A stretch of 64,000 nt of DNA from JAGQOZ01 sp041399205. GTDB taxonomy: Bacteria; Planctomycetota; Planctomycetia; Pirellulales; Pirellulaceae. Positions 62,088-64,000 of this stretch are shown in pieces. The notes beneath the pieces are model-generated. The model saw only the letters and a program-made list of their open reading frames with translations. It ran no database searches and had not been told where the DNA came from. Each line of letters opens with the position of its first letter. Position 1 is the stretch's first letter. The stretch lies in contig JAWKTK010000022.1 of NCBI GenBank assembly GCA_041399205.1, positions 114,807-178,806 on the forward strand, written 5' to 3'. A program made the translations under genes and the position numbers.

Positions 62088-62557
62088 TCCAAATGGTTCG
62101 AATCAAGTCAATTACGATCGTCGTCATCTTACTGTGCGGGCTATGGGTCCTTTTCTCCGGTGCATCATCAGCACTGGCTCAGTCGAACGAAACGGCACCG
62201 GCGCCGACGGTCAACGCCATGGAACCTCCCGTCGGCAGCGAAGATTTGCCTCAGGAATCGAACTTGGGCATCAATCGCCATGAGGCGGTGATCGCCAGTA
62301 TCACGATTTTTATCCTGGCCGTCTTCGTCGGATTCGAAATCATCACCAAAGTGCCACCCACTCTGCATACGCCATTGATGTCTGGTTCGAACGCGATCAG
62401 TGGCATCACCATCGTGGGTGCCCTGTTGGCCACCGGCACCAAGCGAATGGACTTGGCTGCATTCTTGGGCATGCTGGCGGTCATCATGGCCACTCTGAAT
62501 GTTGTCGGCGGCTTTTTAGTAACGCATCGCATGTTGGCCATGTTCAAGAAGAAGTAG
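62084..62557 (+). CDS. pntAB: NAD(P) transhydrogenase alpha subunit, part 2 (PntAB)
   Basis: A 157-residue membrane subunit of the transhydrogenase (first half of the proton-channel domain II). The typical core is at about residues 80-157: ITIFILAVFVGFEIITKVPPTLHTPLMSGSNAISGI begins it (about 77-112), followed by two more helices ending RMLAMFKKK. Unusually there is an extra N-terminal part: a hydrophobic segment with signal-peptide look (VVILLCGLWVLFSGASSALAQ, about 12-32) and a Pro/Glu-rich linker. ATG 62084 overlaps the pntAA stop; ATG 62093 is an alternative. Confidence 0.92.
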   Translation: MIQMVRIKSITIVVILLCGLWVLFSGASSALAQSNETAPAPTVNAMEPPVGSEDLPQESNLGINRHEAVIASITIFILAVFVGFEIITKVPPTLHTPLMSGSNAISGITIVGALLATGTKRMDLAAFLGMLAVIMATLNVVGGFLVTHRMLAMFKKK

Positions 62558-62618
62558 TCGGTTAACAACGTCGTTACAACACCTTACCCAAACGCAAAAC
62601 GCAAGAGTCGAGCATACC

Positions 62619-63989
62619 GTGGGAAGCTCTATCAGTAACTTGATCTATTTGGTTGCCGCTGTCCTATTCATTTTAGGACTCAAACGCATGACGCATCCTC
62701 GCACCGCCGTGCAAGGAAATCTGCTGGGTGGCTGTGGCATGCTGTTGGCCATTCTTGTAACGCTGACCAATGTTCAAAGCTATGGATTGATCATTGCCGG
62801 GCTGGCAGTAGGCACCATTGTCGGCGGTATCCTAGCGGTCCGGATTCAAATGACCCAAATGCCTCAGCTGGTCGCGCTGTTCAATGGCTTTGGAGGCTTG
62901 GCGTCCACTTTGGTGGCCAGCGCCGAGCTGATTCATATGGAATCGGGCGCGTCTTCGGATGTTCTACTGGCGACCGCGTTGTCTGGCATCATCGGTACCG
63001 TCACGTTCTGGGGCAGCATTGTGGCTTTCGGCAAACTGCAAGGTATTGCTTGGCTTGATAAACCGCTGCGCATCCCCGGCCAGCAGATCGTCAATGGCGT
63101 CCTGGCCGCTGGCCTGGTAAGTCTTACATTGTGGATGGTGATTGGCGGCCAGTATTGGGTCTTCATTCCCATCATCTTGGTGTCCACAGCATTAGGCTAC
63201 TTGCTGGTCAATCCGATTGGCGGTGCGGATATGCCGGTGGTCATCGCGCTATTGAATTCTTATTCGGGCTTGGCTGCCGCCGCCACCGGCTTTGTGATCG
63301 ACAAACCGGTGTTGATCATCACCGGTTCGCTCGTGGGTGCCTCCGGCGTGATTTTGACTCAGATCATGTGCAAGGCAATGAATCGATCGTTGACGAACGT
63401 GTTGTTCGGCGTGATGGATGCCTCCAGTTCCACCATGGATGCGGACGAAGTATACGCCACGGTTCGCAGCACTTCGGCCGACGATGTCGCGATGATTTTG
63501 GATGTTGCGCAACGAGTCGTCGTGGTGCCGGGATACGGCATGGCGGTGGCTCAGGCGCAACACGCGGTTCGCGACATGGCTAACCTGTTGGAAGCCAAAG
63601 GCATCACGGTCGAATACGCCATTCATCCGGTGGCAGGTCGTATGCCGGGACACATGAACGTCTTGCTGGCGGAAGCCGATATTTCGTATGACAAGTTGAT
63701 TGAAATGGATCAGATCAATCCAACCATGGGAACGGTAGACGTGGCAATTGTCATCGGAGCGAATGACGTCGTGAATCCTGTCGCCAAGACCGATCCTAAC
63801 AGCCCCATTGCCGGCATGCCGATCATTGATGTCGACAAGGCGCGAACCGTGATTGTCATCAAACGAAGTCTCAGCCCAGGTTTTGCCGGAATTCCGAATC
63901 CGCTGTTCGCCGCAGAAAACACGCTGATGCTGTATGCCGACGGCAAAAAGGCGGTCCTGGAAATTGCCGCAGCCTTGAAGGATCTGTAA
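62619..63989 (+). CDS. pntB: NAD(P) transhydrogenase beta subunit (PntB)
   Basis: A 456-residue subunit carrying the rest of the membrane domain and the NADP(H)-binding domain III. The N-terminal half has about nine helices, with QMPQLVALFNGFGGLAS and GADMPVVIALLNSYSGLA in the channel. The C-terminal 175 residues have VVVVPGYGMAVAQAQH (dinucleotide motif), HPVAGRMPGHMNVLLAEA, VAIVIGANDVVNPVA and VIKRSLSPGFAGIPNPLF. The start is GTG 62619, 61 bases after pntAB. The gene ends 11 bases before the window edge, so it is complete. The three genes form one operon that supplies NADPH from the proton gradient. Confidence 0.95.
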   Translation: MGSSISNLIYLVAAVLFILGLKRMTHPRTAVQGNLLGGCGMLLAILVTLTNVQSYGLIIAGLAVGTIVGGILAVRIQMTQMPQLVALFNGFGGLASTLVASAELIHMESGASSDVLLATALSGIIGTVTFWGSIVAFGKLQGIAWLDKPLRIPGQQIVNGVLAAGLVSLTLWMVIGGQYWVFIPIILVSTALGYLLVNPIGGADMPVVIALLNSYSGLAAAATGFVIDKPVLIITGSLVGASGVILTQIMCKAMNRSLTNVLFGVMDASSSTMDADEVYATVRSTSADDVAMILDVAQRVVVVPGYGMAVAQAQHAVRDMANLLEAKGITVEYAIHPVAGRMPGHMNVLLAEADISYDKLIEMDQINPTMGTVDVAIVIGANDVVNPVAKTDPNSPIAGMPIIDVDKARTVIVIKRSLSPGFAGIPNPLFAAENTLMLYADGKKAVLEIAAALKDL

Positions 63990-64000
63990 AGCACCCAGTT

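Overview
The window comes from a planctomycete, most likely a Pirellulaceae-like lineage. The evidence is the combination of secreted proteins with dockerin-type Ca-binding repeats, PEP-CTERM-like tails (VPEPS, VPES), a giant exoprotein with the planctomycete N-terminal motif LESLEDRRVLA, a DUF1571 protein, a TPR + CRTAC1 (FG-GAP/UnbV) pair, a ThuA-DUF1080 protein, an NPYESP-type membrane protein and a lysine-rich histone H1-like protein. Most of the window is chromosomal and gene-dense. No transposase, integrase, phage gene, CRISPR array, rRNA or tRNA was recognised.

Layout. 0-2.5 kb: a partial ORF, a GT4 glycosyltransferase and an AAA ATPase. 2.9-8.8 kb: a run of MMPL/RND exporter, NanM-like mutarotase and N-acylglucosamine 2-epimerase. 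8.8-16 kb: secreted dockerin/PEP-CTERM exonuclease-phosphatase-fold protein, a DUF952-SlyX fusion, a site-2 protease with a frameshift, a small secreted protein, a PH-domain protein and an LptF/G permease. 15.7-18.6 kb: a 12-copy 31-bp tandem repeat, a GT2 glycosyltransferase and a GT4 glycosyltransferase pseudogene with five frameshifts. 18.8-27.6 kb: ThuA-DUF1080 protein, frameshifted TPR protein, CRTAC1 lipoprotein, TIGR03009-like protein and three small or unknown genes. 28-36 kb: histone H1-like protein, DEAD-box helicase, unknown membrane protein, methyltransferase, lipoprotein and PEP-CTERM exoprotein. 36-42.4 kb: a four-gene double ABC-2 transporter operon and two Gfo/Idh/MocA oxidoreductases. 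42.4-54 kb: a frameshifted STN-like secreted protein, a 2736-residue lamin-tail/CotH/beta-helix/dockerin exoprotein and a Ser/Thr kinase. 54-64 kb: His/Cys-rich secreted protein, DUF1571 protein, a candidate selenocysteine-containing peroxiredoxin-like protein divergent from egtB-egtD, rplM-rpsI, and pntAA-pntAB-pntB.

The most notable item is the AhpC/TSA_2 (PRXL2/SelU-like) gene at 56380-56916 on the minus strand. It reads through an in-frame TGA exactly where the family has the first cysteine of its redox CxxC motif (U42-L-P-C45). A 7-bp stem with an AGUU loop lies 18 nt after that TGA, in the position and form of a bacterial SECIS element. It is divergent from the ergothioneine genes egtB and egtD, so a thiol/selenol redox-defence locus is plausible.

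Several genes carry single-base indels (about 12.5, 17.4-18.0, 20.9 and 42.8 kb). Either there is real gene decay or the assembly contains indel errors; read-level data would decide. Three repeat families recur in gaps: the 31-bp tandem unit with a diverged copy at 8.78 kb, a REP-like GTAGTCCCGCC...GGCGGAA element, and a TAGCCCGAAACGTAAGTGAGG element usually found as an inverted pair.
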